Below, piece after piece: positions 1 to 10,093 of a stretch of DNA of 64,000 nt (positions are counted from its first letter, which is position 1; every line of letters begins with the position of its first letter). The notes under the pieces were generated by a model. That model was not told where the DNA came from. It saw only the letters and a list, made by a program, of their open reading frames with translations, and ran no database searches. The DNA comes from Lineus longissimus (Eukaryota > Nemertea > Pilidiophora > Heteronemertea > Lineidae). A program made the position numbers and the translations under genes. The stretch spans positions 4,278,001 to 4,342,000 of the forward strand of contig NC_088318.1 of assembly GCF_910592395.1 (NCBI RefSeq). The letters run 5' to 3'.

Positions 1-406
1 CTATGTCTATCAATGACACTTGTGGGAAAATAAACTTTAAGTAAATTACACTTGTGATTCACATTTATGGGTTTGGTGATAAAAATACAGATATAGGGTA
101 CATTCAGTTCTGTTATCAATCATCATGGCAAAAACTCGATACTTAAATCAAAGTAAGTTTGAAGTAATGACTTTACGATCATGATCAATGTTGAAAGTTA
201 ATGAGCAATGCAATAAACCAGTTAAAGGGGCAACTTGGGCAAGGATTTTTGGACATACCCAGTAGCTTGCAAATTTCGGGTAAACCTATAGTTACATATT
301 ATTCAAGCGCTGCTGTTCATTGTGATTGAGTGTTTATTTAATGATCTTGTTCAGAGAAGAAATGGCCCGGCTGAAAATCCAACGTCTGCCATGCCAAATT
401 TGTCCC

Positions 407-767
407 TTTAAAGGGTAACTCGTGTCAAATTTCACCATGTAATGTTTTAGCTGTTTTTGACAAATGACTACGTCACTTTCTCATAAATCGGTAAAGTTTT
501 CGAATCGAAATGCACATTTTCTAGAAATTGATGGTTTAATCCCGCCTGGACGGCTCGCTTCGATGCCGTCGAAATTGTGCTACGCCGACGACGTTTTCGT
601 TGATGACGTCACAACATGAACATTTTCGCGGTCGCGGTGGTTTACATTCAGCGATTTTATAATAAATCTAATCAAAAATGGAAAATTTGAGCTTTACATT
701 TGTGATCAACAATTAAAAACGGACGTATTTCCGCAAAGTTGTAAATCACATCATAGTATCACTTTAA
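407..767 (+). mobile_element. Short TTTAAAG-ended element, copy 1 (EXOSC7 intron)
   Basis: A 361-bp segment starting TTTAAAGGGTAACTCGTG and ending ATAGTATCACTTTAA, with imperfect inverted ends. Two near-identical copies lie at 54455-54791 and 54989-55314 in the same orientation. There is no coding content. The TTAA at both ends suggests a TTAA-targeting non-autonomous DNA transposon, which is inference. Confidence 0.65.
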
Positions 768-780
768 GACTTTGACTTAC

Positions 781-2469
781 CACCACATCAATATAGAGCA
801 CCCAGCACTGTTCCCCGGGTATAATACACAGAGATTTCAGATCGAGAACATCAGAACTCTCATAAGCTCGCATTAGTACACTGGTGATTTCAGTGGCCAG
901 CGTCTCACCACCACGACCCTCAAATTCTGGTGTGGCATTCGCTGAACTGAAAGTCAAATGCAGAAATGGTGAAAATATTTCACAGTTCCCAGAACAGGAC
1001 AGAAGGACTTTACAGTGGTTGTTGCTTACTGGTAGTGCTACAATTTAGTACAAATACAAAGTTCTTTATCCTGTAGTTAAGTGGCCTGGAGTACATAGGT
1101 GCTACAATTTAGTACAAATACAAAGTTCTTTATCCTGTAGTTAAGTGGCCTGGAGTACATAGGTGTACTGCTGGAGTGCAGTCATAAAACGACTAAAAGT
1201 ATTCATGTCTAAATGTCCGGCTATCTCTGGATCTCTATCAAGGCATTGTATAAGAATTTTTTTAGGATAAATAAGTTTCATTTTAGAGTGACAACGTCAC
1301 AAGTGCAAGTCAATTTATGTTAAATTTGTGATGTCTTCAGCTGATGCAGTTGTCATTATACTTGCACAGGCCTTGAAAATTTACACAATTGGCTGCTCCA
1401 TCCGTATTTCATTTACTTGGGGTGAAAAACAAACTGCTCAGTATATATCCAACTCACCAATCAAGAAAGAATTCCAGTTTGCCCTCATGTGGTCTTTCTG
1501 GAGATGGCACACCAATGTCTGCCTTGATACCCACAAGGATGTCTGTGTTCAACTGAAATGAATATGGTCCCTTTTAATTATTTAAGATACAATTTATTCA
1601 AGAATTAGTTACCTGGATTAATAACTGCTACGTTATATACCTGTGGGAACATTGTCTCAAATAAATGGCTAAATTTTATCACATCAAAGGGAGAGCACCA
1701 GACTGACCAGTATTTACATGGGATCCTGTCGCTTACCAGTTTTAATCTAGCAGATCCATTTGTGTTTGAAACAACATCTGTCTCCAATTCCATACATCTG
1801 TAATCTTCACATCCTCTACCATCCAATCTCAAATTGTCCTGGAAATAAAAAGAAAGTTGAGGTGCATGAATTAGAGGGACGTCTGGGGCGTGGGATTTAC
1901 CCTGGTAAAAATGGTGCCCTTCAGATGCATTGTAGTGGTCAGAAGAAAGCACTCAATCAGAGCGTCACAATCAACCGATTCTTGGAATTTCAACATTGTA
2001 GTGAATAGTAATCACTATCCAGACTCGACAGAGACATGCATACCATAGGCCTATTCTCATTGCTTGTTTGGCTATGCATGGCCTATGCCTATTAATAGTA
2101 TTAGGCCTATGGGCCAAGTGAAATTATCCTGCCGACGAGATGGTACAACAAATGCACAGGAATGTCGAGTAATAGGCACAGTGGATTTTATTGCTTTTTC
2201 TCAGGGTTTTGTATTTGACGCAGGAGAGAAAAACCCTGAATCTCAGGATGGCATCAGTAATGTACACTCACTGTGTATATAATGTATCATACATGTATGT
2301 AGAGTAGGGTGTCTAAAAGAGCCTCTGCTATGATTCTGCTGGATAATTTTCTATGCGAATGTCTGGGCATAATGGTCAATATGATGACCGCCGAATATAG
2401 AGTATAACAAACCTGAATTCCGTGTAAAATAAAGGCCCTTTCTGCATGACCCAAACTCGCACTAGCCAT
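781..2469 (-). CDS. EXOSC7: EXOSC7 (RRP42), RNA exosome ring subunit; first four coding exons, 3' end off window
   Basis: RNase PH-like subunit of the six-member ring of the RNA exosome, which processes and degrades RNA in nucleus and cytoplasm; animal EXOSC7 is structural rather than catalytic. Exons in transcript order: 2413..2469 (residues 1-19, ATG at 2469), 1737..1838, 1458..1552 and 781..946. All have AG acceptors and GT donors, and the phases join without a break to give 140 codons, about half of the usual ~290. Diagnostic segments: LRLDGRGCEDYR, ETDVVSNTNGSARLKL, DILVGIKADIG, ATPEFEGRGG and PGEQCWVLYIDV. Transcription runs leftward, so the remaining exons lie beyond base 1. The start was chosen because MASASLGHAERAFILHGIQ gives the family's usual short leader. 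Intron 3 holds a 64-bp duplication, and the intron after exon 4 holds an inverted-repeat element. Confidence 0.95.
1037..1164. repeat. 64-bp perfect direct duplication in EXOSC7 intron 3
   Basis: Two adjacent copies of a 64-bp unit starting GCTACAATTTAGTACAAATA, each ending GAGTACATAGGT. It lies between exons 3 and 4 and touches no splice site. Confidence 0.85.
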
Positions 2470-3295
2470 GATTTTGGATCCTGATGCGTAATACGTCATC
2501 AAGTTCAGTGTAGTCTGGCAGGCATGCAGGACGAAGGTTGTCGTTCTGTTTTGCTGTTGATTGGTTGATGTTTATGTTGTGTATGAGTGGTCCGGGGCTC
2601 ATTGTGACATTGCAATAGTAGACCCGTTTATAAAGGCAATAAGGCAAACATAAAATTGATAATTAGTTTGACTGATTCACTATGTAAGTAGCAACTTGAG
2701 TCTTGATTGTGACAATATTAAAATTCGGTATTGGCGATGCATACAAAATGTACGCAAGATACACACAAATGTGGTAGGCCACACACATCCAATCCATGAA
2801 TATTGAATATGTGCAGTCCGTACTGTCACACCCACATCAGTAAATTGCTTGAATAAGCTTGTGTATTTTTACTTTTATGGATTGGTAAACAAACGTTGCC
2901 TGTGAAAAGGGTCGTTTCAAAATGGCAGAAGTTTATTTTCGCAGGGTGTCGATAAGTCCATTCATTGCCAGATACGCCGGTAGTGTGGCAGTAGTAGTAC
3001 CACCTACCTAGGAACGGCAGAACAATCTACCTTTACATAGGTTTTTACGGCCAATGACGCCAGACCATGCCTCTCGAGCCATTGTCTAATAACCAATAAC
3101 TAATAACCAGGTGATTGGACACAGGGGGGCACAGTTGCCAGTTGGAGAGAGAGGGACCATACACCAGATCACTTCCTCCTGACTCTGCCTCCTCATCCTA
3201 ATATAGTTGTGAGGACTGTCAAGGGGTGGCGTCATGATTTTGGCAATACGTTGTGAAATAGCACTTGCTACAAAAATAACTTCTTTGTTTTGCAG
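2470..3295. promoter_or_regulatory. Divergent promoter region between EXOSC7 and the ZDHHC gene
   Basis: The EXOSC7 start codon (2469, minus) and the first identified ZDHHC exon (3296, plus) face away from each other across about 0.8 kb, so one bidirectional promoter is plausible. Visible sites: a CRE-like TACGTCA at 2492-2498, just upstream of the EXOSC7 ATG, and inverted CCAAT boxes (GATTGG) at 2559-2564 and around 2880. The first ZDHHC exon should lie here but I could not fix it: the ATG at 2922 opens a short frame with no donor in the phase exon 3296 needs. No TATA box stands out. The promoter role is inferred from layout. Confidence 0.4.
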
Positions 3296-6200
3296 GGAGG
3301 AAGTAAATGTTGGTGGGACAATTGTCCGGATACCAAAGTCGCGGAAGAAGCCAGTACGAGAGATTATTGATGATGGTATTGACTGTACGCCTTGTTGTAG
3401 AAAAATAGGACTTGCTGATTGGCCTCGCTGTGAACAGTTATGGTTTGTCAAGGATATATGTGGTGTGATCTGTGCCATTTTCACCTGGGGTCTGGTCCTC
3501 TTTGCTGAATTCGTGGTGACTTTTGTGATGCTGATTCCAACACATTACCTCCATCCTGTATATTCTTCAGTTAATGCTGTGATTTTCCAATTCTTTACCG
3601 TCATGGCAGTGATGTCTCATCTAAAGGCTATGTTCTCTGATCCGGTAAGTTATTATGCAAGTTTTTAATGGGGTTTTTAATCACGTTGGGCAGTTTTTGG
3701 ACAACATTGGACAGCAATTCTGATCACAATGTAAGCACATCTGTAACTGTCATTCCATATGCACAGATAAAATGGAAAAATTGCCATTCATAGTCTGACG
3801 TCAACATGGCTGAGGGGTATCCACTTCATAATAGTAATCGGTGTTCTCCACAGGGTTTTCTTAAGGTAGGGTGATACCCTTGATTTGCATGACATTTACC
3901 AGTGTGCAACACAAGGTAGGGTGGCCAGAAATTTTCAGGTCGGGTGGCCCAAAAGGAACCCTCTACAAAGTTCTAGAGCAAGGTAGGGTTACGGGTAGCT
4001 CTTCCAAGGTAGGGTGTTAAGCTGCCAAGGTAGGGTGGGCCACCCTGACAAATGGCCTTGTGGAGAACACTGAGTAATTGTTGTTATCAGCGGCTTTATA
4101 ACTACCAGGGTCAGGTAGTTGGAAATCCTTGACGTGTCGCTACATGTACAGTCTAGCTCATATTGATATTGACGCCTACCTCATATGTTATCTTGCTTAC
4201 TAATCCACCTTTAAGCATATTGTTGGAGATTTTGTTTTCTTATGATACATTTTTGCAGGATTGCGATTGCATAACCCCTGCCTTGAGTTCCTGAAATAAA
4301 TGTACTTGTCATGAAATGCAAAATTGAAACGGCGTGAATGAAACGATAGCGGTTTGCAGTACCTAATATTGCGGTCATTGTCTTTGTTTCAGGGAGCCGT
4401 TCCTCGTGGGAATGCTACAAGAGAAAACATCATGCGCATGGGATTCAAGGAAGGCCAAGTCGTATACAAATGTCCAAAATGCTGCAGTATTAAGCCTGCT
4501 CGGGCTCACCACTGTAGGTAAGTGACTGCAGAATTTTCATCCTTGTTTGGTATAAAGTGGACATCTTAGAACTATTGGCTCTGAAGTGTCTCTGAAATGT
4601 AGAGAAATCAGGAACCTCAGTTCAGTTGGTGGAGTAGTAGAACGGCAGTCAAGACAACTTGAATTTCTGTACCGGTACTTCATCTTTCGGTTAAATCAAT
4701 GTTGATAAAGATTGATAATAATAATCAATGGTAACCATGACTATCAATACATTTGATAACATTACAGTCAAGATTGTACGAGGAGATACAATGACATGTC
4801 AAGCAGTTTGGTTGGCTTGTAAATTGTATGTACTAACTTATGAGAGATTTGGATCTCTGCAGTCAGGGTATCCAAACTTAGATAATCTCATTCAGTGCAA
4901 GCCCATTTGCTCTCCTTTCAGCGTGTGTCGTCGTTGTATTAGGAAGATGGACCACCACTGCCCATGGGTGAACAACTGTGTGGGCGAGAACAACCAAAAA
5001 TTTTTTGTACTTTTTACTGTAAGTAGAGACTTGAGAGAAGACTGGTGCTTTGTTTCATAAGGAAGTTTATGGCCCATAGATCTATGTGGCCCGAAACCCC
5101 AGCCCTCTTTCAGCTTGTTTTTCTCAAGCCTGCAACATTAAAATGACCTGAATACCATCTTCAGGGAACAGTAGGGGTCCTGAAGAGTGAAAATAGGAAA
5201 AGTGTGTTTACGCACTTATGGCTCCTTCTATTGGTATCCTAGGTGCTGAGCGTGTCATCCATGGACATTTCACCGCAATCCTTGGCAATTTTCAAGTCAA
5301 TCCATTCGATTCATTGAAAAATTATGAAACAAATGAAGAAGAACAAAATACGCTGCAAAAGATTTAGAGATTTGACCACACTTCTTCAGTTGCAACTTGT
5401 CATTTTCTACTGGTGAGTTGTGAATCTGTTTCACCATTTCGTCATGATTTATCACTGTGGCATATTATTTTTCTTTTTCTACTTTTCAGCTCTACATTTG
5501 TTTGATCTCATTTCACGCGCTATACATGGCCATCAGTCACTTTGTCATGTGTGTAGGCAGTGATTGGAAAGGTAGGAATACCCGACATAAGGCTGTCTCT
5601 TTCATAATATGTCGGTTTGCTTTGGGTTTCAGACAAATAAGTCAGTCGGAAAATACTTCCACTTTGAGGCAAACCATCATACTTTTCAAAGCTACTTTAT
5701 ATTTAGTGTTCTCGATGTGCTGTTTTTCCATGTTTCATGTGATCAATAACGCCAGGGATTTCATTAAAGGTGTTGTGAAATTCATACGGAATCGTTTCAA
5801 ATCGCATCGAGTGCAAACATGCGCTTGTCCAATATGCATTGATGATCCAGTGTGTTTGAGACAGAGTGAGGCGATATTTGAAACAAGAAAGAAAATGACC
5901 CTCTGATCCTCTCAATCAAATATTTTTGTTAAGTCTGTGGCATATTACTTTTGCAACAGTCCCTTTCAATGTTACCAGGCCTTTCAATTACGTGGTGACC
6001 TCTACACCCTGTATTTTTTTAGCCTATTTTGGGGACATGTTTTTTTGCTTTTTAGCTTAATTTGGGGACATTTCATCAGGCCAATTTGCCTGAACAGCGA
6101 TGTCATAATTCAAAGTTAGTGACTGTTATCACCACATACACCTGAAAAATCATAATTTTTTGGGTAAAGCTATAAAATTAGGCCATTTGGATGAGATTTG

Positions 6201-8198
6201 GTTATGTTAGGGGTCAAAAAACGCTTCAGGGGTCATATTATTTATCATTAAAAAAAAAAAAGAAAAAAAAGGCCTAATTTGGGGACATCCTGTATGGCGT
6301 ACACCGTTATACGGTGTAGGAATCATGTAATTGAGAGGCCTGGTTACGTGATATTCGATATCCGACGTGATGTTCTCTTTCGATTGCAGACTGTACTCGA
6401 TACTCGCCAGCAGCCACCACCGTTTTATTGATCTTCCTCATCTTCGAATCGCTTCTCTTTGGAATCTTCACAGCTGTCATGTTCGGCACTCAACTCTCTG
6501 CCATTTGTAACGATGAAACGGTAAGTTCAGCAACTTCACAGCTGTCATGTTCGGCACTCAACTCTCTGCCATTTGTAACGATGAAACGGTAAGTTCAGCA
6601 TCTTCACAGCTGTCATGTTTGGGACTCAACTCTCTGCCATTTGTAACGATGAAACGGTAAGTTCAGCATCTTCACAGCTGTCATGTTTGGGACTCAACTC
6701 TCTGCCATTTGTAACGATGAAACGGTAAGTTCAGCATCTTCACAGCTGTCATGTTCGGCACTCAACTCTCTGCCATTTGTAACGATGAAACGGTAAGTTC
6801 AGCATCTTCACAGCTGTCATGTTCGGCACTCAACTCTCTGCCATTTGTAACGATGAAACGGTAAGTTCAGCATCTTCACAGCTGTCATGTTTGGCACTCA
6901 ACTCTCTGCCATTTGTAACGATGAAACGGTAAGTTCAGCATCTTCACAGCTGTAATGTTCGGCACTCAACTCTCTGCCATTTGTAACGATGAAACCGTAA
7001 GTTCAGCATCTTCACAGCTGTCATGTTCGGCACTCAACTCTCTGCCATTTGTAACGATGAAACGGTAAGTTCAGCATCTTCACAGCTGTCATGTTCGGCA
7101 CTCAACTCTCTGCCATTTGTAACGATGAAACGGTAAGTTCAGCATCTTCACAGCTGTCATGTTCGGCACTCAACTCTCTGCCATTTGTAATGATGAAACG
7201 GTAAGTTCAGCATCTTCACAGCTGTCATGTTCGGCATTCAACTCTCTGCCATTTGTAATGATGAAACGGTAAGTTCAGCATCTTCGTCTCAAGTCTGCCC
7301 GTAAGGCCGAAGTTACATAGACCTCATTCGTTCATTTACCACGAGTCACTTTCCGGGTTTTTCTTTCATGCTTCGGTGAATGCACGGCCTTGTGGCGTGC
7401 ATTCACAGGGGAAAGAAAGCAAAAGGGGAAAATGAGTCCTGGGAAATGAACGAATGAGGTCTACTGAACCGAACTGAACTTCGACCTACTGAATGTTATT
7501 TTGATGTTTCATGTCATTTTTATGTTGAAGACTTAAGAAAAACAAGCTGGAAGAGGGCTGGGGTTTTGGGCCTCATAGATCAATGTGGTTTGGCCAGTCT
7601 GCCCGTTACTGAAGTAGTGCAAATGCTGCCTAACATGCGCAATGACCCTAAACTCAATTTTTACGATAGATTTTAAGCAATATATACTTAGAATCTAATA
7701 AGGGAGATTTTGATGCTTAAATAGAATTGTCTATACTCATTTGCCATCTGTTTTGTGGTAAAAATGAAAAAGATGTCAAATATTCCCAAAAATTTTGAAC
7801 AAAAATTTTCTTTTTTTGCACCAAGCTGCCATAAAATTGTTTTTTTGCTCTTAGTGGGGCAGCCTGTCGTTTTTTTATGGTGCCCCGTTGTGAAACCTAC
7901 TTTAGGGAGACTATATGCTGAGCTGGTAGGTTTCATGTGCATATAAGTCACCCCAAGACCACCAATTTGACCCCCCCCTCGTTCCTACATGTAGTCCCCC
8001 TTTAATGTATGGTTGTACATTCTTCAGGGCATTGAACAGTTGAAGAGCAACCAGGAAAAGCAATGGGAAAAACATAGCAACTGGAATAGTCTGAAGGAAG
8101 TTTTTGGTCACAGGTTCGACTACAGGTGGTTTAGTCCTTTCCATCCCCCACGGATACAGCCAACTGATGAGGAGTTGAACTATTTTTACACTGTCTAG
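3296..8198 (+). CDS. ZDHHC3: ZDHHC3/7-type palmitoyltransferase (DHHC domain); 5' coding exon not identified
   Basis: Golgi-type protein S-acyltransferase that attaches palmitate to cysteines through the DHHC cysteine. Exons: 3296..3644, 4393..4517, 4922..5018, 5490..5571, 6390..6520, 8028..8198 (TAG). Phases join cleanly, giving 317 residues plus an unknown N-terminus. Order: basic leader, TM1 and TM2 (exon 3296), zinc-binding [32 protein letters not shown] with the catalytic cysteine, TM3 (exon 5490), TM4 (exon 6390), then a cytosolic tail starting [13 protein letters not shown]. The TM2-DHHC linker [13 protein letters not shown] and the tail are specific to the ZDHHC3/7 group. Exon 3296 starts in phase 2, so an upstream exon is needed; the in-frame ATG at 3234, in the presumed intron, is the only alternative seen. 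The donor of exon 6390-6520 is repeated 12 times. The neighbouring EXOSC7 favours ZDHHC3 over ZDHHC7. Confidence 0.95.
3838..4074. mobile_element. Short inverted-repeat element with GTGTTCTCCACA ends (ZDHHC intron)
   Basis: The left end GGTGTTCTCCACAGGG matches the reverse complement of the right end CCTTGTGGAGAACACTG. The interior repeats AAGGTAGGGTG about six times. About 237 bp and non-coding. A GTAAT sequence close to both ends may be a target duplication. Superfamily not certain. Confidence 0.6.
6466..7282 (+). repeat. 12-copy 68-bp tandem array carrying the ZDHHC exon 3' end and its splice donor
   Basis: Unit begins CTTCACAGCTGTCATGTT and ends GAAACGGTAAGTTCAGCAT. Copy 1 is the real end of coding exon 6390..6520; eleven further copies follow in the intron, each with the donor GTAAGT (first at 6521, last at 7269, spacing exactly 68). 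One copy reads ACCGTAAGT instead of ACGGTAAGT. Since 68 is not a multiple of three, use of the second donor shifts frame, and reading on from copy 1 meets a TAA inside copy 2. Confidence 0.95.
7318..7463. mobile_element. 146-bp foldback element in the ZDHHC intron
   Basis: The ends are perfect 20-bp inverted repeats (TAGACCTCATTCGTTCATTT at 7318-7337 and its complement at 7444-7463). The centre is a second perfect hairpin, GTGAATGCACG and CGTGCATTCAC around a 9-bp loop. It sits directly downstream of the 68-bp donor array. Confidence 0.75.
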
Positions 8199-8653
8199 TG
8201 AACTTGTATGACATACTTCATGAGACAATGATAGATGTATCATATCAACAGAGCTGTCTGCCTTAGGCATCGGAGGGAATTTTACACATTGTCTGGCCTG
8301 TTACACTTTGTTGGAGCCATTTTACGGGTTTGACTCTAGGAGCAATGTCTTAAAATCATGCTTAAATTATCGAAAAGTCACAGAAATGATCATTTCTGTG
8401 GCCAAGTCACACAAGTCACACTTTTTTTGTCAGGAGATTAACACATCCCTAGACCATGTAGACTTCAAGGTAGACAGCTCTGTGTCTATGCTTGAGGGAA
8501 CCTTACTTGGTGTATTTGCTGTTAGACAGAGAGATGTATTTGGCCATCATGTGTCAACTATAAAGATGGTAAAGTCCAATTTTGTTAATTGTTTCTGCCT
8601 CTACGTGTATATGAATGTCAATGGTTAGGCTGACAGGTCAGAGTAGATATACA

Positions 8654-8801
8654 CTATAGATCCATGCACTTGATTGGGACCAATGTTTACGAAGACGTCG
8701 CGTCTCGTCACGTTACAGTAATGTAAAATGCATGGTGACGTGACGACGGCCAACACTGCGTCATTTAAACGTTGTTCCCAATCAAGTGCATGAATCTATA
8801 G
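8654..8801. mobile_element. 148-bp terminal-inverted-repeat element after ZDHHC
   Basis: The left end reads CTATAGATCCATGCACTTGA and continues TTGGGA. The right end is its reverse complement over 26 positions with one mismatch. The interior carries GACGTC- and GTGACG-rich sequence and no coding frame. Confidence 0.75.
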
Positions 8802-9510
8802 TTGAGCATGAGAAATGCTGGGCTATGGTGTCTTGTTAAATCGAGCTTGACTTTCTTACTCGGGAGTCAAGGTAAAGTCTTGACAAAATCTCGGGAGTCC
8901 TGTACAGATTTCTAACTGAAGAGTTTTAAATTTGAGGGTCCTGGCCCAAGTTTCATGCTTCAAAAAAAACTTTTCGTCGGTTATCTCGAGCCCTGCGACC
9001 ATAAAACAGCTTATTCCTTGGGGTTTTGGGAAATGGAACGTAAGAATTAGCACTTGGCATCTTTTTTTGTAGAAAACGCTATAGATATTTTCAAATCTGC
9101 TGTGCATATCGATGTGGGGACATTGGAAATGGGGAAGCATGAATTGCGCTCTTCTATTCGTGTGTGATAAATTTGTTTACAGGTTGTTCGAGAGAATTTC
9201 TTGTTGTGTGTGAGATGGGTAACATCCAGTAGGGCTTGTTACAAAAAGAGAACAGGGAAGTGATCTATGCTTTGGCTTTCTGTAAAACTTTTCAAAATCG
9301 AATCAAAGAAAAGCATTTTAGAGGTGCATTTTTGCAAGTAAAGGCAAAGGACAACATACATTGTATGTTCTGAGGACAACATACATTGTATTTGCATGTA
9401 ATTTTTTAAAATTTTTTTGTCTGAGAACTGTCACATCCTGTCTCCTGGGTTAAGATGAGCAAACTGATATTTTTGTTAGTTCTCTTGTAGGGTCTTTTAC
9501 CTTTTTAAAT

Positions 9511-9855
9511 GGGCTATCCCAAGTAGTTATCTGAACTCAAAACCTACCATTCTTACTGTTAGCGGCATTAAAATTTCCCAACAGGTTTTTCTGTGCTGGT
9601 AGTATCTAATTTTTCAGAGTGTTTGGGCTATCCCAAGTAGTTATCTGAACTCAAAACCTACCATTCTTACTGTTTATATAGCGGCATTAAAATTTCCCAA
9701 CAGGTTTTTCTGTGCTGGTAGTATCTAATTTTTCAGAGTGTTTGGGCTATCCCAAGTAGTTATCTGAACTCAAAACCTACCATTCTTACTGTTAGCGGCA
9801 TTAAAATTTGCCAACAAGTTTTTCTGTGCTGGTAGTGTTTAAATTTCAGAATGTT
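9511..9855. repeat. Three direct copies of a ~116-bp block
   Basis: Copies start with GGGCTATCCCAAGTAGTTAT at 9511, 9625 and 9744. The spacings of 114 and 119 differ by a 5-bp insertion in the middle copy. Non-coding. Confidence 0.9.
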
Positions 9856-9950
9856 CTGCAAAATACAGCATGTACATACCGTAGATAATAATTGTACTTT
9901 GTGGAACCAAGGTGTCATGCTACTTGCATTAATGTAGAAACTTGGATGAC

Positions 9951-9956
9951 AATAAA
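9951..9956 (+). terminator. Candidate poly(A) signal AATAAA of the ZDHHC gene
   Basis: AATAAA lies about 1.75 kb after the ZDHHC stop codon and is followed by a T-rich stretch. It is a reasonable candidate, but a 3' UTR of this length is not shown directly. Confidence 0.3.
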
Positions 9957-10093
9957 AAGTAACATTTCCATAAGTGCATTTTTGTTTATTTTTGTTTATT
10001 CTTGTTTGTTTATTTTAAGTCAAGCTCATACAAATATCAGCACCTACTTCATACAATCTCCCAAACTCCTTAAACACCTGGTCTGTCAATGAA

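Larger units (their letters stand above)
8199..10093. other. ZDHHC 3' flank / probable 3' UTR
   Basis: No coding frame seen. It contains an inverted-repeat element (8654-8801) and a triplicated ~116-bp block (9511-9855); the AATAAA at 9951 may end the transcript. Confidence 0.5.

Noticed and set aside
3234-3295. In-frame ATG at 3234 as the ZDHHC start codon
   Set aside because: It lies upstream of a good acceptor (TTTGTTTTGCAG) and codes for a leader unlike the family; an upstream exon is more likely, though unproven.
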